From the NCBI GenBank assembly GCA_030649935.1, contig JAUSFN010000035.1:1-64000 (forward strand): a stretch of DNA of 64,000 nucleotides. The letters run 5' to 3'. Source of the stretch: Candidatus Planktophila sp. (GTDB lineage: Bacteria; Actinomycetota; Actinomycetes; Nanopelagicales; Nanopelagicaceae). How positions within the stretch are numbered: the first letter of the stretch is position 1; every line of letters begins with the position of its first letter. Shown piece by piece: positions 56,674 to 64,000 of this stretch. The translations under genes were made by a program, and so were the position numbers. Below the pieces are notes generated by a model, which ran no database searches, was not told the DNA's origin, and saw nothing but the letters and a program-made list of their open reading frames with translations.

Positions 56674-57264
56674 TCAAGCAATAGGTTCAGGGTTTACCAA
56701 AATGGCTTGAACGATATACCGCTTCGGTGCATTGCCTATAAAATTAAATGGATAGCAAGTACTTAGAGTCAGTATCGCATCTTCATGTGGCACAATTACC
56801 GTTTTATCATTCGCTTTAACGATTCGGATTTTATAAGCCTCGTAAATGAATTCTCCATATTCTGTTGTCACTATTAGTAAATCTCTAATCTTAATATTGT
56901 CCAAATTTTTAAAAACCGTACCGCGGTGACCAGCTAATACCGAATTGTCACTTACCCCCGGCAATACGCTTCTCACATAGTGCCCTACGCCTCGCTTCAA
57001 TTCTTTAGAACCAGTACCTTCTATTATTGGAAGATCACGCTTGAGTCGAGGAATTGAAAGTGTGCCTATAACTTCCCCAATTTTTGGTTGAGCTAGCACT
57101 ATCTTTGCTTTTGTTTGCATAGAAAACTCCAACTTGGGCAAGTACTGCTCACCCAAATTGGAGTTCATCTTCAATATTTCGACCCCTGCGTAGCTAGCGG
57201 TTCCTAGTTCCACTGAAATGAATAATATAGAAATTAGAACAAACGCTAATCGAGATCGTCTCAC
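56674..57264 (-). CDS. srt: Sortase (class D-like)
   Basis: 196-residue transpeptidase with an N-terminal signal anchor (about 5-27). The catalytic triad is visible: His113 (VLAGHRG), Cys170 (LTLSTCYPF) and Arg182 (PKRYIVQA). TLSTCYPF followed closely by the Arg fits class D more than class A or E. It attaches LPxT-type proteins to peptidoglycan. The probable substrate, ending LPNTS, is encoded 19 bp upstream on the same strand. Confidence 0.93.
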   Translation of the reverse strand: MRRSRLAFVLISILFISVELGTASYAGVEILKMNSNLGEQYLPKLEFSMQTKAKIVLAQPKIGEVIGTLSIPRLKRDLPIIEGTGSKELKRGVGHYVRSVLPGVSDNSVLAGHRGTVFKNLDNIKIRDLLIVTTEYGEFIYEAYKIRIVKANDKTVIVPHEDAILTLSTCYPFNFIGNAPKRYIVQAILVNPEPIA

Positions 57265-57283
57265 TGTGATTGCGATTAATTAC

Positions 57284-57907
57284 TTAGCTAAGAACGCGTG
57301 ATTTACGAAGTCCAATTGCTCCGGCAGCGCTGAGTAGCAATCCTGCAGCTATTGCATTAAACCAAGGCGATGAAGTATTTGGCAGGGTGCCACCGTTCTC
57401 TGTCGTTGGATCATCTGTTGTTGGATTATCTCCACCATTTCCTGTTGTTGGAATCTCTATGGGCACATATGTTTCGTATGGGCCAAAGGGTCCAACATCT
57501 TCACTAGTTCTAGTAATAGTTATTACTTGTCCAGCTTCTATGAGGACGAAGCCAGCAACTATCCCTTCACCGCTCCAACTTCCCAAATAGCCATCTATAA
57601 CTGGAGTACTTACCACATAACTTCCGGGCACAACTACGAATGTAACTCCAGCACCATCCACACCTGCAAATGGACTTCCCACTACATCCGCTCCCCAATG
57701 TTTCACATTGAAAATGAAATCACCTGGGAGTTTCGTTCCAGTGTTGTCATTAATAACTTTACTTACTACGTGAATAGTTCCCATTGTTTCTACGGAACCG
57801 ACACTTGAACCCTTTGGTGTCGAGGCTCCATGCGAAGGTGCAAGTACAAACAAAGTTAGAAATGCAGTACCGATAATCGCTAAACTTTTCCTATATTTAA
57901 TTGCCAT
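57284..57907 (-). CDS. Sortase-anchored surface protein with LPNTS sorting signal
   Basis: 207 residues: signal peptide (about 1-28, ending SHGA), a beta-rich Cna-B-like domain (about 40-140, VSKVINDNTGTKLPGDFIF), a Thr/Pro/Gly spacer, and a sorting signal: LPNTS at about 175-179, a hydrophobic helix and the charged tail LRKSRVLS. Serine replaces the usual Gly of LPxTG. Paired with the adjacent sortase it would be covalently bound to the wall. The Shine-Dalgarno CGGAG precedes the ATG. Resembles a minor pilin or adhesin; the function is inference. Confidence 0.87.
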   Translation of the reverse strand: MAIKYRKSLAIIGTAFLTLFVLAPSHGASTPKGSSVGSVETMGTIHVVSKVINDNTGTKLPGDFIFNVKHWGADVVGSPFAGVDGAGVTFVVVPGSYVVSTPVIDGYLGSWSGEGIVAGFVLIEAGQVITITRTSEDVGPFGPYETYVPIEIPTTGNGGDNPTTDDPTTENGGTLPNTSSPWFNAIAAGLLLSAAGAIGLRKSRVLS

Positions 57908-58010
57908 TCTGATGCTCCGTTTTTCAAATAATTACAAAGTAGAAAATCTCCTCTGATTTTTTTATAATAGACTTGATTAGCTCTCACTTACTCGAAAATC
58001 AGGACAGAGA

Positions 58011-58124
58011 ACATTAGAAATCCTTCTCGAATATTAGAGCGAAAACATTAGGAATCCTTCTAAAAGATTAGGGTGTAAACATTGGAAATCATTCTTAAAA
58101 AGATATGATCTAAAACTTTAGGGG
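58011..58124. repeat. 34-bp tandem repeat array upstream of the surface protein/sortase operon
   Basis: Three diverged copies begin at 58011, 58045 and 58079 with ACATTAGAAATCCTTCT-type sequence. Between them lie CTAAAAGATTAG (58060-58071) and CTAAAACTTTAG (58110-58121), dyads of the form CTAA-N-TTAG like those at 9.26 kb. The array fills the 315-bp gene-free stretch between the surface-protein start (57907) and tRNA-Arg, so it may be an operator cluster for that operon. Nothing else recognisable is in this gap except AT-rich sequence around 57955-57970. Confidence 0.8.
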
Positions 58125-58221
58125 CGCACATTAATTAAGATTTTCAGAAAGTTACACAAACGTTACAGATTGCACATACCAACTTAACTAAAGGCAGGAT
58201 TCAAATTACAGTGGAGATGGG

Positions 58222-58294
58222 TGTCCTCGGCCGGAGTCGGACCGGCGACCTACCGCTTAGGAGGCGATTGCTCTATCCACTGAGCTACGAGGAC
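58222..58294 (-). tRNA. tRNA-Arg(CCU)
   Basis: 73 nt. Acceptor GTCCTCG/CGAGGAC, discriminator A, D stem GCTC/GAGC, anticodon stem ATCGC/GCGGT (one T-G pair) with loop CTCCTAA (anticodon CCT), variable AGGTC, T stem GCCGG/CCGGC with loop TCCGACT. Position 55 is C instead of T. The sequence following the discriminator is CCCA, so CCA is not encoded in register. Confidence 0.93.
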
Positions 58295-58352
58295 CTGCTG
58301 GATATCGAGGGCAATCTTGTCATGAATTTATGAGCGAGTTAGACTCAAATAA

Positions 58353-60023
58353 ATGGTTAAAAACTTTGATGTTGTAATAATCGGATCTGGCTTCGGTGGT
58401 TCGGTCTCAGCGCTGCGCCTACGTGAAAAGGGTTATAGCGTCGCCGTTCTTGAGGCCGGGCGGCGTTTTCGCGACCAGGATTTTCCGAAAACATCATGGC
58501 GCTTGCGTAAGTTTCTTTACGCCCCAGCTATTGGTTGTTATGGAATTCAACGCATTCACGTTCTTCCAGATGTTTTAATTCTGGCGGGTGCAGGAGTTGG
58601 TGGCGGCTCACTGGTTTACGCCAATACTTTGTACCAACCAGGTGATGCATATTTTAATGATGCACAGTGGGCATCAATCACCGATTGGAAGTCAGAGCTT
58701 GAGCCTTGGTATGACCAAGCACGACGAATGTTGGGAGTCATTGAAAATCCATATTTTTCACCTAGCGATCAAGCGATGAAAGAAGTCGCCGATGAAATGG
58801 GTGTTGGACACACCTTCAAAATGGCGCCGGTCGGAATCTACTTCGGTGAGGGTAAGGGCGTAGGTGCTAAGGATCCATTTTTCGGCGGCGTTGGACCCGA
58901 CCGAAGCGGTTGTCAGCAGTGTGGCGCTTGTATGACAGGTTGTCACTTTAATGCAAAAAATACACTCCCTAAAAACTATTTGGGTCTAGCTGAATCTGCC
59001 GGTGCAATAGTTTTTCCAATGGTTACAGTTAAGTCTTTTACTCAAAACAGTGATGGAACATGGGAAATCCGTGCAGTTAAAACTAATGATCCATTTGCAC
59101 GTTCTATCAAATATAAAGCCGATCAAGTTATCGTCGCTGCAGGTACATATAACACTCAGAAACTTCTGCATACAATGAAAAGTAAATATCTTCCACAGTT
59201 ATCAAATCAACTAGGCCAACTTTCCCGCACTAATAGCGAGGCACTGACAGGGGCCATGATGCCGAAAATCGATATTGATTTCAGCACCGGAAGTGCAATT
59301 ACATCGTCGTTTTTTCCGGATGAGCACACACACATCGAGCCGGTCAGATATGGCAAGGGCAGTAACTTCATGGGTCTAATGCAGACCATCATGACCGATG
59401 GATATAGTTCTAAAGGACGCCGAAAACATTGGCTCAAACAGTTCATGGCTAAACCTTCACTTCTTGGAAAGATTTTAAACGTTCGTCGTTGGAGCCAACG
59501 AACTGTCATCGCTCTGACAATGCAAAATGTTGATTCATCTGTGACCGTAAGCCGAAAACGTGGTCTGTTGGGCTGGCATTTAACCTCAAAAAATGATCCC
59601 TTGAAACCTAATGCAACCTATATTCCAGCGGCAAATGAGGTTGTGCGCCGTATTGCCAAAAGGCATAATGGAATTGCGGGTGGACACATTGGTGATCTGA
59701 TTGATGCGCCATTTACTGCTCACTTTGTTGGTGGGTGCGTGATTGGAAGCGACACTGAACATGGTGTTATCGATCCTTATCACCGTGTTTATAACTATCC
59801 GACCTTGCATATCGTCGATGGTTCAACGATTACTGCTAACCTCGGAGTCAATCCCTCACTTACAATTACTGCACAGGCAGAGCGTGCGCTATCAATGTGG
59901 CCCAATAAAGGCGACGTCGATGGCCGACCGATGCAAGGTACAGAGTACAAACGTATATCCCCAATCGCGCCGAACCAACCATTTGTACCAGCCGGTGCAG
60001 TCGGCGAATTAAAAATTTCTTAG
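58353..60023 (+). CDS. GMC-family oxidoreductase (cholesterol-oxidase-like)
   Basis: 556-residue FAD enzyme. The dinucleotide fold starts VVIIGSGFGGSVSALRLREK (about 7-26), the GMC signature ILAGAGVGGGSLVYANTLYQ follows (about 75-94), and the C-terminal HIVDGSTITANLGVNPSLTI is conserved. A cysteine cluster CQQCGACMTGC (about 189-199), with C-x2-C-x2-C-x3-C spacing, matches the ferredoxin-like insert I know from the ChoD branch, so an iron-sulfur cluster is possible. The substrate (sterol or other alcohol) is unknown. An SDR gene follows 7 bp downstream. Confidence 0.88.
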   Translation: MVKNFDVVIIGSGFGGSVSALRLREKGYSVAVLEAGRRFRDQDFPKTSWRLRKFLYAPAIGCYGIQRIHVLPDVLILAGAGVGGGSLVYANTLYQPGDAYFNDAQWASITDWKSELEPWYDQARRMLGVIENPYFSPSDQAMKEVADEMGVGHTFKMAPVGIYFGEGKGVGAKDPFFGGVGPDRSGCQQCGACMTGCHFNAKNTLPKNYLGLAESAGAIVFPMVTVKSFTQNSDGTWEIRAVKTNDPFARSIKYKADQVIVAAGTYNTQKLLHTMKSKYLPQLSNQLGQLSRTNSEALTGAMMPKIDIDFSTGSAITSSFFPDEHTHIEPVRYGKGSNFMGLMQTIMTDGYSSKGRRKHWLKQFMAKPSLLGKILNVRRWSQRTVIALTMQNVDSSVTVSRKRGLLGWHLTSKNDPLKPNATYIPAANEVVRRIAKRHNGIAGGHIGDLIDAPFTAHFVGGCVIGSDTEHGVIDPYHRVYNYPTLHIVDGSTITANLGVNPSLTITAQAERALSMWPNKGDVDGRPMQGTEYKRISPIAPNQPFVPAGAVGELKIS

Positions 60024-60030
60024 GAGAGCA

Positions 60031-60798
60031 ATGAGATCATGGGCATTAGTTACAGGTGCAACCGCTGGAATCGGTGAGAGTTTTTCTCGTCTATTGGCTG
60101 CAAATAACTACAACTTAATACTGGTCGCACGTGACTTACCGCGTTTGCACGAACGGTCCACCACTCTGCAGAATGCGTATGGGATTGAATCAATCGTTCT
60201 TCAAGCTGATCTATCGACGAATGAAGGATGTGCTTTGGTAGAGCGTTACATTGCCGAGCATGATATCGACGTTCTAATAAACAATGCCGGCTTTGGTATT
60301 AAAAAGGCTTTCACGACAAGTGCACTTAATGACGAGCAAAGCCTTCTTGATGTCTTGGTACGTACGCCGATGCGACTCATGCATATTGCGCTGCCTAAAA
60401 TGAGAGCTCGCGATAAGGGGATAATAATTAACGTCTCCTCGGTAGCAGGCTTTATTGCGGGCGGAACATACAGTGCATCAAAATCCTACTTAACAGTATT
60501 ATCGGAATCTCTTAATACTGAATTAGTCGGCACCAAAGTTAAAATTACTGCCTTGTGTCCTGGATTTACACGTACGGAGTTTCATCAGCGTGGACGTATG
60601 TCCATGAAGGGTCTACCCGGTTTTATGTGGCTAAACGCCGATAATCTTGTTGCTAGAGCGTGGAGCGATACTCTTAAAGGTAAGGCGATATCAATTCCCG
60701 GTAGGCAGTACCAAATATTAACTTTTGTTATGCGATATGGCCCACGCTTTATTGTTCGAAAAATCGGCATGAAGGTTCGAGTAAAGCAGCGCCGCTAG
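60031..60798 (+). CDS. Short-chain dehydrogenase/reductase
   Basis: 255 residues. The NAD(P) motif is ALVTGATAGIGESFSRLLAA (about 4-23), NNAGFGI lies at about 84-90, and the catalytic Ser-Tyr-Lys appears as VSSVAGF followed by YSASKSYL (Tyr about 148, Lys 152). Classical SDR of the DltE/retinol-dehydrogenase type. Co-transcribed with the GMC oxidase (7-bp gap), so the two may act in turn on one substrate; this is inference. Confidence 0.92.
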   Translation: MRSWALVTGATAGIGESFSRLLAANNYNLILVARDLPRLHERSTTLQNAYGIESIVLQADLSTNEGCALVERYIAEHDIDVLINNAGFGIKKAFTTSALNDEQSLLDVLVRTPMRLMHIALPKMRARDKGIIINVSSVAGFIAGGTYSASKSYLTVLSESLNTELVGTKVKITALCPGFTRTEFHQRGRMSMKGLPGFMWLNADNLVARAWSDTLKGKAISIPGRQYQILTFVMRYGPRFIVRKIGMKVRVKQRR

Positions 60799-60810
60799 GG
60801 CGATATCTTA

Positions 60811-60825
60811 AATTCACAGTGAATT
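60811..60825. promoter_or_regulatory. Inverted repeat (candidate operator)
   Basis: AATTCAC-A-GTGAATT: two perfect 7-bp arms with a 1-bp centre, 13 bp after the SDR stop and about 80 bp before the secreted-protein gene. The single-base centre makes a hairpin unlikely and a dimeric protein site more likely. Confidence 0.4.
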
Positions 60826-60905
60826 CATAGATTAACCCTTGGTTTAACAGGGCTTTCTAAAGGGGCTTTGGCTAAGATGGCGCCATATCTAACGGAGGTT
60901 TTCAA

Positions 60906-61553
60906 ATGCGTAAACTCATTTCAATTGGCGTTGCACTCTTTGTAGTAGCGGGAGTCATGACGGCCATCCCAGCCTCTGCGGCCACCATTTCAAACGGTGT
61001 TAAATGTACAAAGTTGAACCAAACAACAAAGGTTAGTGGCAGAAAATACAAGTGTGCAAAAAACCCTATGATCACAAATGCAAAAATGAAATGGCTATCA
61101 AATGATTGTCTAATCGCAGCAAATAATTTTGTAAAAGCTAAGAGAGATTCAGCTGCAATTTCCGAGAAATATGCCGCGCAGATTCCAGTTATAGATCTTG
61201 GAATTGCCAATGAGACCGCTAACAAAGCTGAAATTCAATTGAAACTGGATGAAGCTAATCTGCGCCTCACTGCTGCAAAAGCTCAATTAGTTACGACAAA
61301 AGCTGAATTGGCGGCTGCGACAACCGATGCAAATAAAAAGATTCTCACTACTGCTGTTGGATCGATTAATACTGCAGTGAGTTCATGGACCGCGGCAGTT
61401 CGTGCTTATACAAGTAAAATAAATAGTATTATCTCAAGTATTAGAAACCTTGAATCTGCGAAAACTATTGCGATGAGCCAGCCAACTCGCTTGGCAACAT
61501 CAGTAGCTTCAATTAAGGAAACTGCTCAACTCCTTTGTACTAGGGGCCTATAA
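60906..61553 (+). CDS. Secreted coiled-coil protein of unknown function
   Basis: 215 residues with a clear signal peptide (about 1-26, cleavage near ASAATIS). The mature N-terminus has a small two-cysteine motif (NGVKCTKLNQTTKVSGRKYK followed by C). Residues 75-195 are Ala/Lys/Glu-rich helix, predicted coiled coil, with a final Cys near the C-terminus. GGAGG lies 8 bp before the ATG, giving strong initiation. I do not recognise a named family. Confidence 0.8.
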   Translation: MRKLISIGVALFVVAGVMTAIPASAATISNGVKCTKLNQTTKVSGRKYKCAKNPMITNAKMKWLSNDCLIAANNFVKAKRDSAAISEKYAAQIPVIDLGIANETANKAEIQLKLDEANLRLTAAKAQLVTTKAELAAATTDANKKILTTAVGSINTAVSSWTAAVRAYTSKINSIISSIRNLESAKTIAMSQPTRLATSVASIKETAQLLCTRGL

Positions 61554-61575
61554 ACCACTCAGTATTTTCTGGAGT

Positions 61576-61605
61576 AGCCCCACTACATGCTCGTGTAGTG
61601 GGGCT
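61576..61605 (+). terminator. Intrinsic terminator after the secreted protein gene
   Basis: A strong 12-bp stem AGCCCCACTACA / TGTAGTGGGGCT with a 6-nt loop (TGCTCG), 22 bp after the stop codon, followed by TTCCCTATTC. The U tract is short but the GC-rich stem is convincing. Confidence 0.85.
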
Positions 61606-61647
61606 TTCCCTATTCATAATCGAAATATATGTACCTACCGTGAGTAG

Positions 61648-63015
61648 ATGCGCACAATGTGGCTGCGGGCTGCGGCTCCTGCATTTCTGGGCTTACATCT
61701 AGCTCTGAACCTTTTCCCCTCTAAAAAGGGGGTGTGGAGCGAGATTTACCTTTATAACGTTGTCCCACTCTGTGCAATCGCCCTTGTGCTCACTGCGCCA
61801 CGAATCAATGACCGCATTGCACAGCCACTTATTGCGATGGCTATTACTCTCTGGTTCGGTGGATCATTAATCTCTAGTTTCTCAATTAACCGCTCAATTT
61901 CGCCTTCTCTGCAACTTGTTGCAAATTTCGCTTATCTACTTTTTTATCCCTTAGCGATTTTAGGTCTTCCACGTCTATTATCTACAGGGCGAAAGTTTTC
62001 ACTTCTCGAAATCTTTGATGGATCAATAATTGGACTTGGTTTGAGTACGCTTGGAGCGACACTATTTTTAAAGCCCGTTTTGCCTCACTTTGATGGACAA
62101 CTCAGTGAAAGCCTCTTCGCTGTAATTTATCCAGTTGCCGATTTAATTTTAATTTCTCTTACTCTGGCTGCTGTTCTTGCACAGGGATTTTCTTATCGAG
62201 GTTGCATGCTTATCTTAGGTATTTCAATCTTTGCACTCACTGATTTTCTATTTCTAGGAATGCTTATTCGAGGTACTTATACTTTCAGTTCTCTGATCGA
62301 TGACGGTTGGCTGGTGGGGATTACCCTAATCTCCTCGAGCTTCTGGTTTAGAGGAAGAGATTCTTTAGAAGAGCATGGCACGAGTCCAAGTTTGATTGCA
62401 TTGTCAGTTTTTTTAAGTGCAACTCTCCTGGCATTAATAGCGCTTCGCCCGGGTATTTTCCCAAGCTTTGTGCTCTTTCCAGCAATAGCAACACTACTCT
62501 TAGCATTTATTCGTATGACCATTGCATTAAAAGCCGCTCGAAATATTAGTCATGAGCGAATTTTGGCACGTACCGATGAATTGACTGGATTACCCAATAG
62601 AAGAAAGTTAATTTCGGAGATTGAAATCTTTATGGATAAAACCGGCTCACTTTTGCTTCTGGATTTAGATGGGTTTAAGCCAGTTAATGATGCCTACGGT
62701 CACCTCACTGGTGACAAAGTGCTTCAGCAAGTGGCTCTTCGATTTAGCCGCTCTCTTCCGCATAGTGCACTCCTTGCACGGCTCGGGGGCGATGAGTTTG
62801 GTGTCTTGGTTGAAGGGAGCTATGAATCGGCAATGGATATCGCACTAGCGTTGCGAGCAACATTGAGTTATCCATTCTCAATTGACGATGAAAATATCCA
62901 TATTGGAGTCAGCATTGGTGTGGCTGCAAACAATGGATCGGCGGATTTACTCCGTCGGGCCGATGATGCAATGTATCGAGCTAAGCGCGAGGGTCTTGGG
63001 GTTTGTCGGCTTTAA
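61648..63015 (+). CDS. Membrane GGDEF protein (diguanylate cyclase)
   Basis: 455 residues: about nine helices (roughly residues 1-290) form a membrane sensor-like part, then a GGDEF domain starts ARTDELTGLPNRRKLISEIE. The active site LGGDEF (380-384 for GGDEF) and the metal-binding DLDGFKPVNDAYGH are intact, so c-di-GMP synthesis is expected. The RxxD inhibitory site, normally five residues before GGDEF, is absent (LPHSALLAR). No EAL or HD-GYP partner is in the window. It overlaps the convergent photolyase gene by 35 bp. Confidence 0.9.
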   Translation: MRTMWLRAAAPAFLGLHLALNLFPSKKGVWSEIYLYNVVPLCAIALVLTAPRINDRIAQPLIAMAITLWFGGSLISSFSINRSISPSLQLVANFAYLLFYPLAILGLPRLLSTGRKFSLLEIFDGSIIGLGLSTLGATLFLKPVLPHFDGQLSESLFAVIYPVADLILISLTLAAVLAQGFSYRGCMLILGISIFALTDFLFLGMLIRGTYTFSSLIDDGWLVGITLISSSFWFRGRDSLEEHGTSPSLIALSVFLSATLLALIALRPGIFPSFVLFPAIATLLLAFIRMTIALKAARNISHERILARTDELTGLPNRRKLISEIEIFMDKTGSLLLLDLDGFKPVNDAYGHLTGDKVLQQVALRFSRSLPHSALLARLGGDEFGVLVEGSYESAMDIALALRATLSYPFSIDDENIHIGVSIGVAANNGSADLLRRADDAMYRAKREGLGVCRL

Positions 63016-64000
63016 TTTCCTTAAGCCTTGCTAGCGCCTCTAAGCGCTCAATGGCATGATCGACAATTCTCTGAGGATAACCATTGATATATCCATCGGT
63101 AGTTAGCCACGGCTCATGAATTTTATCGGCCGATAAATGGGCTAGTTCTGGGATATACCTGCGGATGTAATCGCCGTCGGCATCGAATCGTTTTCCCTGT
63201 TCAATGGGGTTAAATACTCGGTAATACGGTGAAGCATCGGTACCAGTACCCGCAGTCCATTGCCAACCGTGCGCATTTGATGCCACGTCAAAATCCACCA
63301 GATGTTCTTCGAAATAATCAGCGCCTAACTGCCACTCAAGATGCAAATCTTTAACAAGAAAGGAGGCAACGATCATCCGAGTTCGATTATGCATCCAACC
63401 TTCGCGAGTTAACTGACGCATAGCCGCATCTACAAATGGAAATCCTGTTAGCCCATTTTTCCACGCTTCAAATTTTGAATCAGGTTTGTCATATCGCATC
63501 TGCGCAAATCGAGGTGCATAGTACTCCTTGTTGGTTTTAGGATTATTAAAAAGAACATCGGCATAAAACTCACGCCAAGCAATCTCTTTTCTAAAAGTAT
63601 CGTGTGCCTTGCTCTCACCGAGGTATGCCAACAATGTGCGAGGATGAATCTCTCCCCAGTTCAAGTGAGCACTTAACTTGCTAGTTCCATCGATAGCTGC
63701 CAAGTTGCGAACTTCATCGTAACTTTCTAATCCATTTTCTTGAAAGTATTTCCAACGCTCAAGAGCTGCTTTTTCACCTGCGGCGGTAATCGATACTCCA
63801 TCGGGTAACGGCCAATCAGGAAAATTTCTGTCATTTTCATTTGGCATCACGCACTTAATATACTTAGGTGTTTCGGCGGGTTTTCGCCACCCATGGAGCG
63901 ACCATGCTCGATAAAAAGGCGTATAGACCTTGTAAGGTGTCGCATCGCTTGGCTTTACAACACGCCCTGGTGCTACCGCATAAGTGCTTCCACTCCGTAC
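62981..64000 (-). CDS. phr: Deoxyribodipyrimidine photolyase / cryptochrome family, partial (C-terminal)
   Basis: 340 residues visible; the N-terminal antenna domain lies beyond the window. I extended the frame from 63850 to the edge because it stays open and reads as photolyase (TPFYRAWSLHGWRKP). FAD-binding landmarks are KLSAHLNWGEIHPRTLLAYL, WREFYADVLFNNP, GLTGFPFVDAAMRQLTREGW, MHNRTRMIVASFLVKDLHLE and FDVASNAHGWQWTAGTGTDA. Class I CPD-type repair of UV dimers is likely, suiting a sunlit surface-water organism; a cryptochrome role cannot be excluded. Confidence 0.95.
   Translation of the reverse strand, partial: VRSGSTYAVAPGRVVKPSDATPYKVYTPFYRAWSLHGWRKPAETPKYIKCVMPNENDRNFPDWPLPDGVSITAAGEKAALERWKYFQENGLESYDEVRNLAAIDGTSKLSAHLNWGEIHPRTLLAYLGESKAHDTFRKEIAWREFYADVLFNNPKTNKEYYAPRFAQMRYDKPDSKFEAWKNGLTGFPFVDAAMRQLTREGWMHNRTRMIVASFLVKDLHLEWQLGADYFEEHLVDFDVASNAHGWQWTAGTGTDASPYYRVFNPIEQGKRFDADGDYIRRYIPELAHLSADKIHEPWLTTDGYINGYPQRIVDHAIERLEALARLKEIKADKPQDPRA

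Noticed and set aside
58011-58124. CRISPR array
   Set aside because: Repeats are adjacent and degenerate with no unique spacers of constant length, and no cas gene is in the window.

Overview
The window looks like chromosome of a small-genome, low-GC actinobacterium, most likely a freshwater acI / Nanopelagicales type (Planktophila- or Nanopelagicus-like). The reasons are inference from three things: by eye the base composition is moderate to low GC; intergenic gaps are very short, with many 1-4 bp overlaps and zero-gap convergent pairs; and the gene order follows two actinobacterial blocks that I know from Mycobacterium tuberculosis. Those blocks are greA-DUF4307-uppS-phoH-fumarase-xseAB-ispH-DUF6542-ychF, and pmt/rsmI-metG-tatD-rsmA-ispE-glmU-prs-rplY-pth-mfd-mazG-eno-ftsB-DUF501-ppx. 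No ribosomal RNA, insertion sequence, prophage or CRISPR array was seen.

Layout. 1-2.4 kb: a CoA-dependent semialdehyde dehydrogenase (cut by the window edge) divergent from an omega-aminotransferase, a plausible beta-alanine or branched-chain catabolic pair. 2.4-9.2 kb: ychF, rmuC, a small membrane protein, ispH, exonuclease VII (xseA, xseB) and class I fumarase. 9.2-13.2 kb is more accessory: a 23-bp tandem repeat, a DUF4143 ATPase, a DUF885 metallopeptidase and a secreted lysozyme-like protein. 13.4-17.6 kb: phoH, uppS, DUF3817, SURF1, a 45-residue membrane protein, DUF4307 and greA. 17.6-22.3 kb: a DrrAB-like ABC exporter and two major-facilitator exporters. 22.3-25.3 kb: a Bax inhibitor-like protein, a nitroreductase, and a zinc alcohol dehydrogenase lying between a tRNA and a fragment duplicating that tRNA's 3' half.

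25.4-45.7 kb is the housekeeping core: ppx, DUF501, ftsB, eno, mazG, a SurA-like lipoprotein, mfd, ppc, pth, rplY, prs, glmU, tRNA-Gln, ispE, rsmA, tatD, metG and rsmI. 45.7-49.9 kb: protein O-mannosyltransferase and a cell-division-type cluster. That cluster has a SepX/GlpR-like membrane protein, a RimJ-like acetyltransferase and a MoeA homologue that lacks the lid domain and active-site motifs, next to 5-formyltetrahydrofolate cyclo-ligase. 49.9-56 kb: acyl-CoA dehydrogenase, a CopD-CtaG fusion with a histidine-free CopC-like protein, an FmdB zinc ribbon and an MMPL exporter.

56-58.3 kb is a small surface island: a sulfotransferase-like protein, a class D-like sortase and its probable LPNTS-anchored substrate. 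A tandem 34-bp repeat array and tRNA-Arg lie upstream of the island. 58.3-64 kb: a cholesterol-oxidase-like GMC enzyme with an SDR, a secreted coiled-coil protein, a membrane GGDEF protein and a photolyase cut by the window edge.

The observations I rate highest are the degenerate MoeA (Glp-like) next to GlpR/SepX; a shared dyad motif (CTAA-N3/4-TTAG) in the tandem repeats at 9.3 kb and 58.1 kb; the tRNA-fragment-bounded dehydrogenase; and T-loop deviations in two of the three tRNAs.
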